NCBI GenBank assembly: GCA_039819095.1 | Contig: JBCBSP010000001.1 | Coordinates: 427,046-491,045 of the forward strand | Reading direction: 5' to 3' | From: JBCBSP01 sp039819095 | GTDB taxonomy: Bacteria > Pseudomonadota > Alphaproteobacteria > Caulobacterales > Maricaulaceae | Length of the DNA stretch: 64,000 nucleotides | In this document: positions 43,780-51,950 of the stretch, piece after piece | Layout: every line of letters starts with the position of its first letter | Numbering within the stretch: the stretch's first letter is position 1 | Made by a program: the position numbers and the translations under genes | The notes under the pieces: model-generated | Database searches by the model: none | Seen by the model: only the letters and a program-made list of their open reading frames with translations | Told to the model about the DNA's origin: nothing

Positions 43780-44832
43780 ATGCTGAGCTTAGTCACCGCC
43801 GCGTTTGCGCTCGCTTCGGCAGAGCCCGCGCCGGACCCGGTTGCAGAGGCCGACGCCGCCGCAGCAGCCTATGAGGCGTATCACCCGCTCGCCGAGGCGC
43901 TGGGCCGGGCGACCGGGCTCGCCGCCCACGATCGGGACGTCGCCGGGCGCGTCGCGGGCGAACCACCCTACCCTGCCGACCTCCAGGCCGCGCTCGATGA
44001 GCGGCGCGCCGAGCGCCGGGGCGCGGTCGCTGCAGCGGTGCAGCGCCATGATCCGCTCGCGCTGATGGACGAGGCGCCGCAGACGGCGAACTATCTCACG
44101 AGGCTGGTACGCGTGAACATCGATCCCGAGCTGTCGCGAGCGCTGATCGCCCGGTTCGAGCCGCTGGCCGGCACGCCGGCCCTTCATCGGATGGTCTTTG
44201 AGAGCCTGTCGGTCCCAGACGAGCCGGAGCCAGCCCCGCCGACGCGAGACGCCGAGCCGGACACGCTTGCTCGGTTCTTGGCCGAACTCACCGAATACGA
44301 AGCTCTGGTGGGCGAGATCGGCGCGGCGGAGGGGCGCGATCAGTTCGTGCGCGCGGTCTTCGTGCCCAAGCTTGCAAGCTTTGGCGCGCAGGCGGACGCC
44401 TTCATCGATGCGTTTGAGCCGGTCATCTCCGCAGTGGATGCGCGCAATACCGAACTCGCCAGCGAAGTGCTCGCCGAGACCGGATTTAGGGCGCTGCACC
44501 ACGCAAGCCCCACCACGGCACAGCAGATTGTCCGCCTCTATCATCACGGCGCCTCGATCGATCAGCGGCGCGCGCTTCTGGCCGAGATCGAGCCGCTGGC
44601 GCTCGCCGGGGCGTTCGATGGTCAACGCTATGCGCTGATGTATGACCGTGTGGCGAGGATGGAAGACAAGCCCCAGCGCTACGGCAGTCAGAGCGAATGC
44701 GTCGACGGGCGCCGGCAAATCGCCGAGCTGGAAGATCCCGCACGAGTCGATGAATGGCGCGCACAGATGGGATTGGAGCCGTTGGAAGCGTACCGGCAGA
44801 GCCTGATCGAGATGTACGGACCGGAATGCTGA
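43780..44832 (+). CDS. DUF6624 domain-containing exported protein
   Basis: A 350-residue protein of unknown function with a short hydrophobic N-terminus (MLSLVTAAFALASAEPA), probably a signal peptide. The middle is helical and Ala/Glu-rich. The C-terminal ~140 residues match the DUF6624 pattern, ending in ARMEDKPQRYGSQSECVDG and EWRAQMGLEPLEAYRQSL. The ATG at 43780 follows GGAGTGGAG. It runs opposite to its neighbours and sits exactly between two direct repeats of the deacetylase/crcB junction, so it probably arrived with, or was trapped by, a duplication or recombination event. No transposase or integrase is associated. Confidence 0.75.
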   Translation: MLSLVTAAFALASAEPAPDPVAEADAAAAAYEAYHPLAEALGRATGLAAHDRDVAGRVAGEPPYPADLQAALDERRAERRGAVAAAVQRHDPLALMDEAPQTANYLTRLVRVNIDPELSRALIARFEPLAGTPALHRMVFESLSVPDEPEPAPPTRDAEPDTLARFLAELTEYEALVGEIGAAEGRDQFVRAVFVPKLASFGAQADAFIDAFEPVISAVDARNTELASEVLAETGFRALHHASPTTAQQIVRLYHHGASIDQRRALLAEIEPLALAGAFDGQRYALMYDRVARMEDKPQRYGSQSECVDGRRQIAELEDPARVDEWRAQMGLEPLEAYRQSLIEMYGPEC

Positions 44833-44855
44833 GCCAGCGCCAGCCCGCCCTCACG

Positions 44856-44891
44856 CGCGCCGCCGATCGCGATAAGACGCCCAGGCTGCAT
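44856..44891 (-). pseudogene. crcB 5' remnant
   Basis: Starts ATG at 44891 and reads MQPGRLIAIGGA, against MQHVLLIALGGA in the intact crcB, then loses all similarity. It lies directly downstream of the intact deacetylase, where crcB would be expected if the DUF6624 segment were absent. Confidence 0.65.
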
Positions 44892-45022
44892 GACCTCAGC
44901 GATAGGCGCGTGCGAGGCGAGGCAAGGGTGATCTAAGGCTCCGCAGGCGCCATATGCACCACGCGATAGCCGCGCTCGGCCAGCGTATCGAGCAGGCGCG
45001 GCAGGGCCTGTGCTGTGCGCGC
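44885..45022. repeat. Direct repeat copy B (deacetylase 3' end / crcB remnant)
   Basis: Partner of 43565-43704, in direct orientation. Here the deacetylase part belongs to the full-length gene, while the crcB part is only a remnant. Recombination between the copies would remove the DUF6624 gene and restore a deacetylase-crcB junction. Confidence 0.9.
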
Positions 45023-45694
45023 ATTGGTGTCGTGCATGATGATCACCCCGGAGCCGCGCGCTTCGATATTGCGCAGGGCGCGGCGGTGGATCTCGTCCGC
45101 AGAGATGCCGCGCCAGTCATCGGTTCCGATATCACACGACATCACCGCGACGCCGGCTTCGGCGAGTTCACGTCGTAAGGCGCGCGTGTGATTGAGCCCC
45201 GGGAAGCGGAAGAAGGGCGCGGCGCGCGCCTCCTGGATATCGGCCAGCGCCGCATTGATCGCCGCTTCGCCGCGTTCGATCTCGCGCAGCGCGGCGGTGT
45301 GGCTCAGCTCAGAAAGGATCGGATGCGACCAGGTATGATTGGCGATGGTGTGTCCGCGGCGATGAATTTCGCGCACCAGTTCAGGGTGATGCCGGGCATA
45401 ACGCCCCACGAGGAAGAAGGTCGCCTTCACACAGTGCGCATCCAGCGCGTCGAGCACGGCGGGCGTATGCGTCGGGTTCGGGCCGTCATCGAAGGTGAAG
45501 ACCAGTTCGCCGTCGGCCAGCGGCAGCGTGTCGGCATATTGCAGCGTGCCGATCTCCAGACCCGCCGAGGCGTCCGCTACGAGGACGCGGGAGGTCCCCA
45601 GCGCATTCGGATTGCCGGGACACGCAGCGGAGGAAGGCGCGGCGGCGAACAGGAAGGCGGCAAGCGCAACCAGCCCGAGGATTCGACAGACCAT
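44933..45694 (-). CDS. Polysaccharide deacetylase family protein (NodB domain)
   Basis: A 253-residue exported enzyme with a signal peptide (about 1-23). The NodB homology domain shows motif 1 TFDDGPNP (catalytic Asp, metal Asp), motif 2 HTIANHTWSHP (metal His residues), motif 3 FFRFPGLNH and motif 5 IIMHDTN. It removes acetyl groups from N-acetylated sugars such as peptidoglycan or exopolysaccharide; the exact substrate is unknown. The start overlaps the end of rarA by one base, so both are cotranscribed. Confidence 0.9.
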   Translation of the reverse strand: MVCRILGLVALAAFLFAAAPSSAACPGNPNALGTSRVLVADASAGLEIGTLQYADTLPLADGELVFTFDDGPNPTHTPAVLDALDAHCVKATFFLVGRYARHHPELVREIHRRGHTIANHTWSHPILSELSHTAALREIERGEAAINAALADIQEARAAPFFRFPGLNHTRALRRELAEAGVAVMSCDIGTDDWRGISADEIHRRALRNIEARGSGVIIMHDTNARTAQALPRLLDTLAERGYRVVHMAPAEP

Positions 45695-47004
45695 CAGCCG
45701 CCACTTTCACGCCGCCGCACAGCTCTAAAGCGCTCCAGGCGCTCCTTCACAGCGGCTTCTCGGCCGTTTTCGGTTGGCGTGTAGAAGTGCGGGCGTTCGT
45801 CCATTTCATCAGGAAAGTAGTTCTGCCCGGACACCCCGCCCTCCACATCGTGATCATAGGCGTAGCCGGCGCCATAGCCTTCGGTCTTCATCAGCTTTGT
45901 CGGCGCGTTGAGGATATGTTTGGGCGGCATGAGCGAGCCGGTCTGCCTGGCTGACCGCATCGCGCCCTTCCAGGCCTTGTAGACCGCGTTCGATTTCGGC
46001 GCGCAGGCGAGATGCACGACCGCCTGAGCCAGCGCCAGTTCGCCTTCCGGGCTGCCCAGAAAGTCATACGCCTCCTTAGCGGCCAACGCCGCATGAACCG
46101 CGGTCGGATCGGCCAGGCCGATATCCTCGTTTGCCATGCGCACGATGCGGCGGGCGAGATAGAGCGGGTCCTCGCCCGCGCCGAGCATGCGCGCCAGCCA
46201 GTAAAGCGCGGCGTCAGGATCGGAGCCGCGCACCGATTTATGCAGGGCGGAGATCAGGTTGTAGTGCTCGTCGCGATCCTTGTCATAGACCGGCGCGCGT
46301 CGCTGCAGCGTCTCCGACAGCGCCTCCAGCGTGAGCGGCGCAGGGAGGTCCTGCGCCAGCAGCTCTTCGGCCAGATTGAGCAGATACCGGCCATCCCCAT
46401 CGGCCATGGCGATGAGGCCTTCACGCGCCTCGTGCGTGACCGGCAAGGCGCGCGCTTCCAGCGTCTCGGCGCGCACCAGCAATTGCTCCAGTGCGGCTGC
46501 ATCGAGCCGCCTTAAGGTCACCACCTGACAGCGCGACAAGAGCGCGGCGTTCAGTTCAAAGCTGGGGTTTTCCGTGGTCGCGCCCACCAGAGTGACCACG
46601 CCCTCCTCCACCACGGGCAGAAACCCGTCCTGCTGGGCCCGGTTAAAACGATGGATTTCATCGACGAAGAGCAGCGTGCCCTGCCCGGCCGCGCGCCGGG
46701 CGCGGGCCCGCTCGAACGCCTTCTTCAGATCCGCCACACCTGAAAACACCGCCGAGATAGGATCGAACTCAAGCCCCGTGGCTTCGGCGAGGAGCCGTGC
46801 AATCGTGGTCTTGCCAACCCCTGGAGGCCCCCAGAGCACGATGGACGAGAGCCGGCCCTGCCCGACCATGCGGCCCAGCAGCGCGTCTCTGGCCAGGACA
46901 TGATCCTGACCGACGACTTCATCCAGAGCCTTCGGACGCAGCCGGTCGGCGAGCGGGCGCGGAGCATCGGCTTCAAGGCCGGAAGCCTGGAACAGGTCGG
47001 TCAT
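45694..47004 (-). CDS. rarA: Replication-associated recombination protein A
   Basis: AAA+ ATPase of 436 residues (MgsA/WRNIP1 family) that acts at stalled replication forks. Walker A is GPPGVGKTTIARLL, Walker B LLFVDEIHRFNR, sensor 1 LVGATTENPSFELN. The C-terminal tetramerisation domain carries SDPDAALYWLARMLGAGEDP and RPHFYTPT. It lies between the deacetylase and the degQ-like gene on the same strand. Confidence 0.95.
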   Translation of the reverse strand: MTDLFQASGLEADAPRPLADRLRPKALDEVVGQDHVLARDALLGRMVGQGRLSSIVLWGPPGVGKTTIARLLAEATGLEFDPISAVFSGVADLKKAFERARARRAAGQGTLLFVDEIHRFNRAQQDGFLPVVEEGVVTLVGATTENPSFELNAALLSRCQVVTLRRLDAAALEQLLVRAETLEARALPVTHEAREGLIAMADGDGRYLLNLAEELLAQDLPAPLTLEALSETLQRRAPVYDKDRDEHYNLISALHKSVRGSDPDAALYWLARMLGAGEDPLYLARRIVRMANEDIGLADPTAVHAALAAKEAYDFLGSPEGELALAQAVVHLACAPKSNAVYKAWKGAMRSARQTGSLMPPKHILNAPTKLMKTEGYGAGYAYDHDVEGGVSGQNYFPDEMDERPHFYTPTENGREAAVKERLERFRAVRRRESGG

Positions 47005-47055
47005 GCACCGAACCTAGCGCTCTTTGTCGCGTGACCGAAGCCCTCGGCGCGGCTG

Positions 47056-48492
47056 CTAAAACCGCCGCGTGAACGCATAGCGTTCACCACTGCGTTCGAT
47101 GATGAAAGGCCATTCATTGGCGCCTTCATAGGCGTCAAGGACGGCATCGAGCGTCGGCACATCCTCAATGAGCGCATCTGCGACTTCGATGACGACATCG
47201 CCCGGCTGAAAGCCGAAATAGTGCGCCGCACTGCGACGAGACGCGGAAAACACCATCACGCCGGACAGGAAGGGGTCTATGCCGACTTCTTCATTGAACG
47301 CTGGGGACAGCTCCACGAGCGTCGCGCCCTGAAGCGGATTGCGCCCCCTCACCTCAAGGCGTTCGCCTTCGATATCGCCGGGCGCGGCCTCAGCGGCGAT
47401 CTCGATCACACGCTCGCGCCCGTCACGCAGGACGGTGAGGGCTGCGGTCTCACCGATCCGGCGCGTGGCGAAGCGGAAGCGGGCGCCGTTCTCGTCGTTG
47501 ATCTCACCGCCATCAATGGCGAGCAGGACATCGCCCTGAAGCAGGCCGGCGCGTTCGGCCGCCCCGTCAGGGTAGAGCTCGGCGACGATGGCGCCGCGCG
47601 GACGCTCAAGCCCGAGCGAGACCGCCAGATCGCTGGTGACCGGCTGCAGCCGGGCGGCGAGCCAGGGCCGGACAATCTCACCACCCTCCAGCGCGGCAGC
47701 GACCACCGCGCGCACCATCTCGGCGGGGATCGCGAAACCAATCCCGTTCGAGCCCCCGGAGCGGGAGAAAATCGCCGTGTTCACACCGATCAGCTCGCCG
47801 TCCATGTCCACCAGCGCGCCGCCGGAATTGCCTGGATTCACCGCCGCATCGGTCTGAATGAAGAAGGCGTAGTCGGTGATGCCCACATCGGTCCGCGCCT
47901 GGGCTGAGATAATGCCGGAGGTCACCGTCTGGCCGACGCCGAACGGATTACCGATCGCCAGAACCAGATCCCCCACCTCAGTCATGCCGCTATCGTCCAG
48001 AACCAGGGTCGGCAGAACGTCATCGACCTTGATCTTCAGAACGGCGAGATCGGTGCGCTCATCGGCGAGCAGAAGCTCAGCTTCGAACTCGCGCCGATCC
48101 GACAGGACGACTCGCAGTTCCTGAGCCCCGCGCACGACGTGGAAATTCGTCACGATCACGCCGGACGGATCGACGATGACACCGGAGCCCAGCGACTGCA
48201 CAGAGCGCTCGCGCTGACGCGGCGCGCCGAATAAATGTTCAAAGAACGGGTCGCCGACGAAGGGCGATCGGCGCGCGACCATGCGCTGGGAGTAGACATT
48301 CACCACAGCCGGAGCGGCCTGGCGAACCACGGGCGCGAAGGAGAGCTGCATCTGAACGGCGTTCGCCGGCGCAACCCGGTCAACCGGCGGGGCCGGCGGC
48401 GCTGATGGCTCAGCGCCTTCCAGCACCTCCTGCGAACAGGCCGCGGCTGAGAGCGCGAACAGGGCCGCGAATGCGGATAGTAAACGGGTCAT
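47056..48492 (-). CDS. DegQ/DegP-type periplasmic serine protease, predicted lipoprotein
   Basis: A 478-residue HtrA protease from the ATG at 48492, which has a strong GGTGAGGAGG site. The signal peptide ends in a lipobox-like SAAACS, so it may be lipid anchored. The catalytic triad is visible: His in TNFHVVRG (about 116), Asp in ERTDLAVLKI (about 147), Ser in GNSGGALVD (about 222). PDZ1 (about 275-360) starts ERPRGAIVAELYPDGAAERA, and PDZ2 is at the C-terminus. It is a quality-control protease and chaperone for envelope proteins. A longer start (48558) is possible, but the ribosome-binding site and signal peptide favour the one given. Confidence 0.92.
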   Translation of the reverse strand: MTRLLSAFAALFALSAAACSQEVLEGAEPSAPPAPPVDRVAPANAVQMQLSFAPVVRQAAPAVVNVYSQRMVARRSPFVGDPFFEHLFGAPRQRERSVQSLGSGVIVDPSGVIVTNFHVVRGAQELRVVLSDRREFEAELLLADERTDLAVLKIKVDDVLPTLVLDDSGMTEVGDLVLAIGNPFGVGQTVTSGIISAQARTDVGITDYAFFIQTDAAVNPGNSGGALVDMDGELIGVNTAIFSRSGGSNGIGFAIPAEMVRAVVAAALEGGEIVRPWLAARLQPVTSDLAVSLGLERPRGAIVAELYPDGAAERAGLLQGDVLLAIDGGEINDENGARFRFATRRIGETAALTVLRDGRERVIEIAAEAAPGDIEGERLEVRGRNPLQGATLVELSPAFNEEVGIDPFLSGVMVFSASRRSAAHYFGFQPGDVVIEVADALIEDVPTLDAVLDAYEGANEWPFIIERSGERYAFTRRF

Positions 48493-48654
48493 GACGGTCG
48501 CCTCCTCACCACGATCAACTTGCGTGAACGCCTCATCACGGTAGAGGATGTAAGACACGCGATGCGAGGTGAACAGGGCGTGAGCAGCGCCTTACGCAAT
48601 CCTCATCCGGCGATGGCCGGCGCAGCCGCTCATGTGTTGAAAGGACGCTTGGTC

Positions 48655-49173
48655 ATGGCGCCGCGAAAAGGCCCCGTTCGCCCCCTCTTCCGTCCGCGCC
48701 GTGCGCGCAGGGAGCTGGACCGCATCCTGTCGAGAACCGCCAGGAGCTATCGCCCGCTTTACAGGGGCGGGCGATCGAAGGCGCTGGATCGGGCCGAGGA
48801 GCTGGCGAAGGAGAAAGCCGCGTCCGCCAGAGACATGACCGAAGCCGATGTCGAAGCCCAGACCGCCGAGGTGGAACGCGGCTTCTGGCCGAAGCTGAAG
48901 CGCGTTGCGCGGCAAATTCCGTTTCTGGAAGATCTCGTCGCGGCCTATTACGCCGTGCTCGACCGTAAGACGCCGCTTCAGGTTCGAGCGGCGCTGGCCT
49001 TCGCGCTGATTTATTTTCTGTGGATGTTCGACATCATTCCCGACTTCATCGGCATCGCCGGTTTCGCCGATGACGGCACGGTCCTCGCCACCGTCATCGC
49101 CCAGGTCGGCGGCGCGATCACCGAGGAGCACCGCCGCCAGGCGCGCGAGGCGCTGGGGATGGAGACAGCCTGA
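48655..49173 (+). CDS. DUF1232 (YkvA-like) membrane protein
   Basis: A 172-residue protein. A basic N-terminal half is followed by the DUF1232 segment (about residues 103-150): DRKTPLQVRAALAFALIYFL, then WMFDIIPDFIGIAGFADDG, which includes a membrane helix and the IPDF..G..DD pattern of the family. No function is known. ATG at 48655 follows GAAAGGA; in-frame starts at 48562 and 48520 exist and the real N-terminus is uncertain. It is divergent from the degQ-like gene. Confidence 0.75.
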   Translation: MAPRKGPVRPLFRPRRARRELDRILSRTARSYRPLYRGGRSKALDRAEELAKEKAASARDMTEADVEAQTAEVERGFWPKLKRVARQIPFLEDLVAAYYAVLDRKTPLQVRAALAFALIYFLWMFDIIPDFIGIAGFADDGTVLATVIAQVGGAITEEHRRQAREALGMETA

Positions 49174-49187
49174 GCGTCGGGCGCCAT

Positions 49188-49309
49188 TGTCATGCCGGGC
49201 GAGCTTTTGCGAGACCCGGGACCCAGTCCGTGACCTCTCCATCAGCGCCCCGCAGCTCCAACCAACCGGGGTGGGTCCCGGACAGCGCTATCGCGCTTCC
49301 CGGATGACA
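49188..49309. repeat. Imperfect long inverted repeat, dispersed intergenic element type
   Basis: The left arm begins TGTCATGCCGGG and ends CCGGGACCCA; the right arm begins TGGGTCCCGG and ends CCCGGATGACA. The middle ~45 bp is unpaired. Elements with these exact ends (GTCAT..CCCGG..GGGTCCCGG) are scattered between genes in many alphaproteobacteria. It lies between the DUF1232 gene and the ribosomal operon terminator. Confidence 0.7.
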
Positions 49310-49325
49310 GACGGGGTGGCCGAAA

Positions 49326-49364
49326 TAAAAAAGAGGCCGCGCTCGATCCAGCGCGGCCTCTTCA
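49326..49364 (-). terminator. Intrinsic terminator after rplQ (end of the ribosomal protein operons)
   Basis: On the minus strand GAAGAGGCCGCGC pairs with GCGCGGCCTCTTTTTT around a TGGATCGA loop: 11 or more base pairs followed by six T. It lies 22 bp after the rplQ stop. Confidence 0.92.
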
Positions 49365-49385
49365 AATTCGGTGCTTGGCGGGACC

Positions 49386-49805
49386 TTAGTCCTCGCCGCC
49401 CTCGCCGGCTTCGGCGCGTTCACGATCGGCCTTGCCTTTGGCTTCCGGGTCGCGATCGACCAGCTCGATGACCGCCATCGGTGCGCTGTCGCCATAGCGG
49501 AAACCGGCTTTCAGTACGCGGGTATACCCGCCCGGACGTTCCGCATAGCGCGGGCCCAGCGTTTCAAACAGCTTGGACACCTGATCGGTGTCACGAACCT
49601 TGGAGATCGCCTGCCGGCGCGCGTGCAGATCGCCGCGCTTGGCCAGAGTGATGAGCTTGTCCATGAAAGGCTTCAGCTCTTTGGCCTTGGGCAGGGTTGT
49701 AACGATCTGCTCGTGCTCGATCAGCGATGCGGCCATGTTGGCCATCATCGCGGTTCGGTGCGACGAGGTTCGGTTCAGCTTGCGGTGTGCCACGCCATGA
49801 CGCAT
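49386..49805 (-). CDS. rplQ: 50S ribosomal protein L17
   Basis: 139 residues. The N-terminus RHGVAHRKLNRTSSHRTAM is the L17 signature, followed by the EQIVTTLPKAKELKP block. The C-terminus has a Glu/Gly-rich extension (GEGGED). L17 lies near the peptide exit tunnel. It is the last gene of the alpha operon, 60 bp after rpoA and directly before the terminator. Confidence 0.97.
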   Translation of the reverse strand: MRHGVAHRKLNRTSSHRTAMMANMAASLIEHEQIVTTLPKAKELKPFMDKLITLAKRGDLHARRQAISKVRDTDQVSKLFETLGPRYAERPGGYTRVLKAGFRYGDSAPMAVIELVDRDPEAKGKADRERAEAGEGGED

Positions 49806-49865
49806 GGGACGTCTCCTTCAATCCTGGTTTCGCGCGCCTCGCGGCGGGCGACCTGTGAATTCCTC

Positions 49866-50885
49866 TTAGATCTGGTCTTCGTAGCGCTTGGCGAGCTCTT
49901 CGATGTTCTCCGGCGGCCAGTTGGGCGCCTCCATGCCCAGATGCAGACCCATCTGAGCGAGAACTTCCTTGATCTCGTTAAGCGATTTGCGGCCGAAGTT
50001 CGGGGTGCGGAGCATTTCCGCCTCGGACTTCTGAATGAGGTCGCCGATATAGACGATATTGTCGTTCTTCAGGCAGTTGGCTGAGCGGACCGAGAGCTCC
50101 AGCTCGTCGACCTTCTTCAGCAGCGCCGGATTGAACGGCAATTCCGGCTTGTCGTCTTCGATCGGGCGCGCCTCGGAGGGCTCCTCGAAATTGACGAAGA
50201 TCTGGAACTGGTCCTGCAGGATGCGCGCAGCGTAGGCCACGGCGTCATCGGGGCTGACCGCGCCGCTGGTTTCCACTTCAAGGATCAGCTTGTCATAGTC
50301 GAGCACCTGACCTTCACGCGTATTCTCAACGCGATAGGCGACGCGCTTGACCGGGCTGTAGAGCGCATCAACGCCGATGAGGCCGATCGGGGCGTCCTCA
50401 GGGCGATTGCGCTCAGCCGGGACATAGCCCTTGCCGGTGTTCACCGTCAGGACGAAACGCACTTCGGCGCCTTCATCCAGCGTGCAGATCACGTGGTCCT
50501 TATTGATGACCTCGATGTCGGCGACTTCTTCGATATCGCCGGCGGTCACCTCGCCCGGGCCGGTCTTCTTCAGCGTCAGGCGCTTGGGGCCTTCAGCGTG
50601 CATGCGAAGCGCGACCTGCTTGATGTTCAGGATGATGTCGGTGACATCCTCGCGCACGCCGGGAATGGACGAGAACTCGTGAACCACGCCGTCAATCTGA
50701 ACGGCGGTGACCGCCGCGCCCTGAAGCGAGGACAGCAGCACGCGGCGCAGCGCATTGCCCAGCGTCGTGCCGAAACCGCGCTCAAGCGGCTCAGCGACGA
50801 TCTTGGCGTGGCGCGCAGCGTCGTGGCCGGCCACGACTTCCGGCTTCATCGGACGGATGAGTTCCTGCCAGTTTTTCTCGATCAC
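49866..50885 (-). CDS. rpoA: RNA polymerase alpha subunit
   Basis: 339 residues. The N-terminal domain (about 1-235) assembles the polymerase: EPLERGFGTTLGNALRRVLL is its dimer signature. The C-terminal domain (about 255-325) binds UP elements and activators: RSANCLKNDNIVYIGDLIQK and LRTPNFGRKSLNEIKEVL. The linker is acidic. It sits in the usual place between rpsK and rplQ. Confidence 0.98.
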   Translation of the reverse strand: MIEKNWQELIRPMKPEVVAGHDAARHAKIVAEPLERGFGTTLGNALRRVLLSSLQGAAVTAVQIDGVVHEFSSIPGVREDVTDIILNIKQVALRMHAEGPKRLTLKKTGPGEVTAGDIEEVADIEVINKDHVICTLDEGAEVRFVLTVNTGKGYVPAERNRPEDAPIGLIGVDALYSPVKRVAYRVENTREGQVLDYDKLILEVETSGAVSPDDAVAYAARILQDQFQIFVNFEEPSEARPIEDDKPELPFNPALLKKVDELELSVRSANCLKNDNIVYIGDLIQKSEAEMLRTPNFGRKSLNEIKEVLAQMGLHLGMEAPNWPPENIEELAKRYEDQI

Positions 50886-50972
50886 GAGGCTAATCCTTCA
50901 AAAAGTCGGCGCGCCAGCGAGGGTGCGGCGCAGCCGGGGTCGAAATCACTCAGTAAGCGCAGTCCGGGGTTA

Positions 50973-51362
50973 TTACACCCGGCGACGCTTCGGCGGGCGG
51001 CAGCCATTGTGCGGGATCGGCGTCACGTCCTGAATGGTCGTGATGGTGAAGCCGATGGACTGCAGCGCGCGCAGCGCGGACTCACGGCCCGAACCGGGAC
51101 CGGAGACGCGCACTTCCAGCGTCTTCATGCCGTGATCCTGGGCCTTCTTGCCGGCGTCCTCCGCCGCGACCTGAGCCGCGTACGGGGTCGACTTGCGCGA
51201 GCCCTTGAAGCCCATCGTGCCGGCCGACGACCAGGAAATGGCGTTGCCCTGCGCGTCGGTGATGGTGATCTTGGTGTTGTTGAAGCTGGCGTTCACGTGA
51301 GCGACGCCGGCGGTGATGTTCTTGCGTTCGCGGCGGCGGACGCGGGTCTCTTGCTTGGCCAT
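50973..51362 (-). CDS. rpsK: 30S ribosomal protein S11
   Basis: 129 residues. HVNASFNNTKITITDAQGNA and the C-terminal TPIPHNGCRPPKRRRV are universal S11 blocks. It forms part of the platform near the E site and contacts the Shine-Dalgarno helix. It follows rpsM by 17 bp. Confidence 0.98.
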   Translation of the reverse strand: MAKQETRVRRRERKNITAGVAHVNASFNNTKITITDAQGNAISWSSAGTMGFKGSRKSTPYAAQVAAEDAGKKAQDHGMKTLEVRVSGPGSGRESALRALQSIGFTITTIQDVTPIPHNGCRPPKRRRV

Positions 51363-51379
51363 AGGACCTGCTCCCTACC

Positions 51380-51748
51380 TTATTTCTTTTTGCCGGCGAT
51401 GGGTTTGGCCGGGCCCTTGCGCGTGCGCGCATTGGTGTGCGTGCGCTGACCGCGAACCGGAAGCCCGCGACGATGACGCAGACCGCGATAGCAGCCCAGA
51501 TCCATCAAGCGCTTCACGTTCACCGCAGTTTCACGGCGAAGATCGCCTTCCACCAGATAGCCCGCATCGATCGTTTCGCGGATCTGAAGGACTTCCGCGT
51601 CGGTCAGGTCATGCACGCGCCGTTCGGACGCGATGCCCACCTTGTCGCAGATTTCCTTGGCCTTGGTCGGACCAATGCCATGAATATAGCGCAGCGCGAT
51701 TTCAACACGCTTGCCGCTGGGAATATTGACGCCGGCGATACGAGCCAC
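51380..51748 (-). CDS. rpsM: 30S ribosomal protein S13
   Basis: 122 residues. ALRYIHGIGPTKA and RHRRGLPVRGQRTHTNART are diagnostic; the basic C-terminal tail reaches the P-site tRNA. It is the first gene of the alpha cluster and has its own candidate promoter in the 202-bp gap after adk. Confidence 0.98.
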   Translation of the reverse strand: MARIAGVNIPSGKRVEIALRYIHGIGPTKAKEICDKVGIASERRVHDLTDAEVLQIRETIDAGYLVEGDLRRETAVNVKRLMDLGCYRGLRHRRGLPVRGQRTHTNARTRKGPAKPIAGKKK

Positions 51749-51860
51749 GACGCTCTCCTCAAGTCCAAATCCTCACACCGATTACAGACGACGAAACGCA
51801 CCGGCGCAGCTAATGAGTTCGCTGCGAGGCGCGCGCTTCGTCCGTTTCGGCGAAGGGCGC

Positions 51861-51889
51861 TTCATATAGTCGCCCCGCCCTGGCGTCAA
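51861..51889 (-). promoter_or_regulatory. Candidate promoter upstream of rpsM
   Basis: On the minus strand TTGACG (51889-51884), a 17-bp spacer and TATGAA (51866-51861) lie about 110 bp before rpsM. The -35 and following bases, TTGACGCCAG, are identical to the candidate S10-operon promoter at 63585-63613. Confidence 0.6.
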
Positions 51890-51950
51890 CCAGGTCCGAG
51901 GCGTTCTTCAACCGGCTGCGACGCGCCTGCGCCTCAGCCCATTCCTGACT

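Noticed and set aside
44688..44891. 67-codon minus-strand frame starting at the crcB remnant, as a gene
   Set aside because: Only its first ~12 codons resemble crcB; the rest is antisense to the DUF6624 gene.
43565..45022. IS element or transposon around the DUF6624 gene
   Set aside because: There is no transposase, no terminal inverted repeats and no short target duplication; the repeats are fragments of neighbouring genes.
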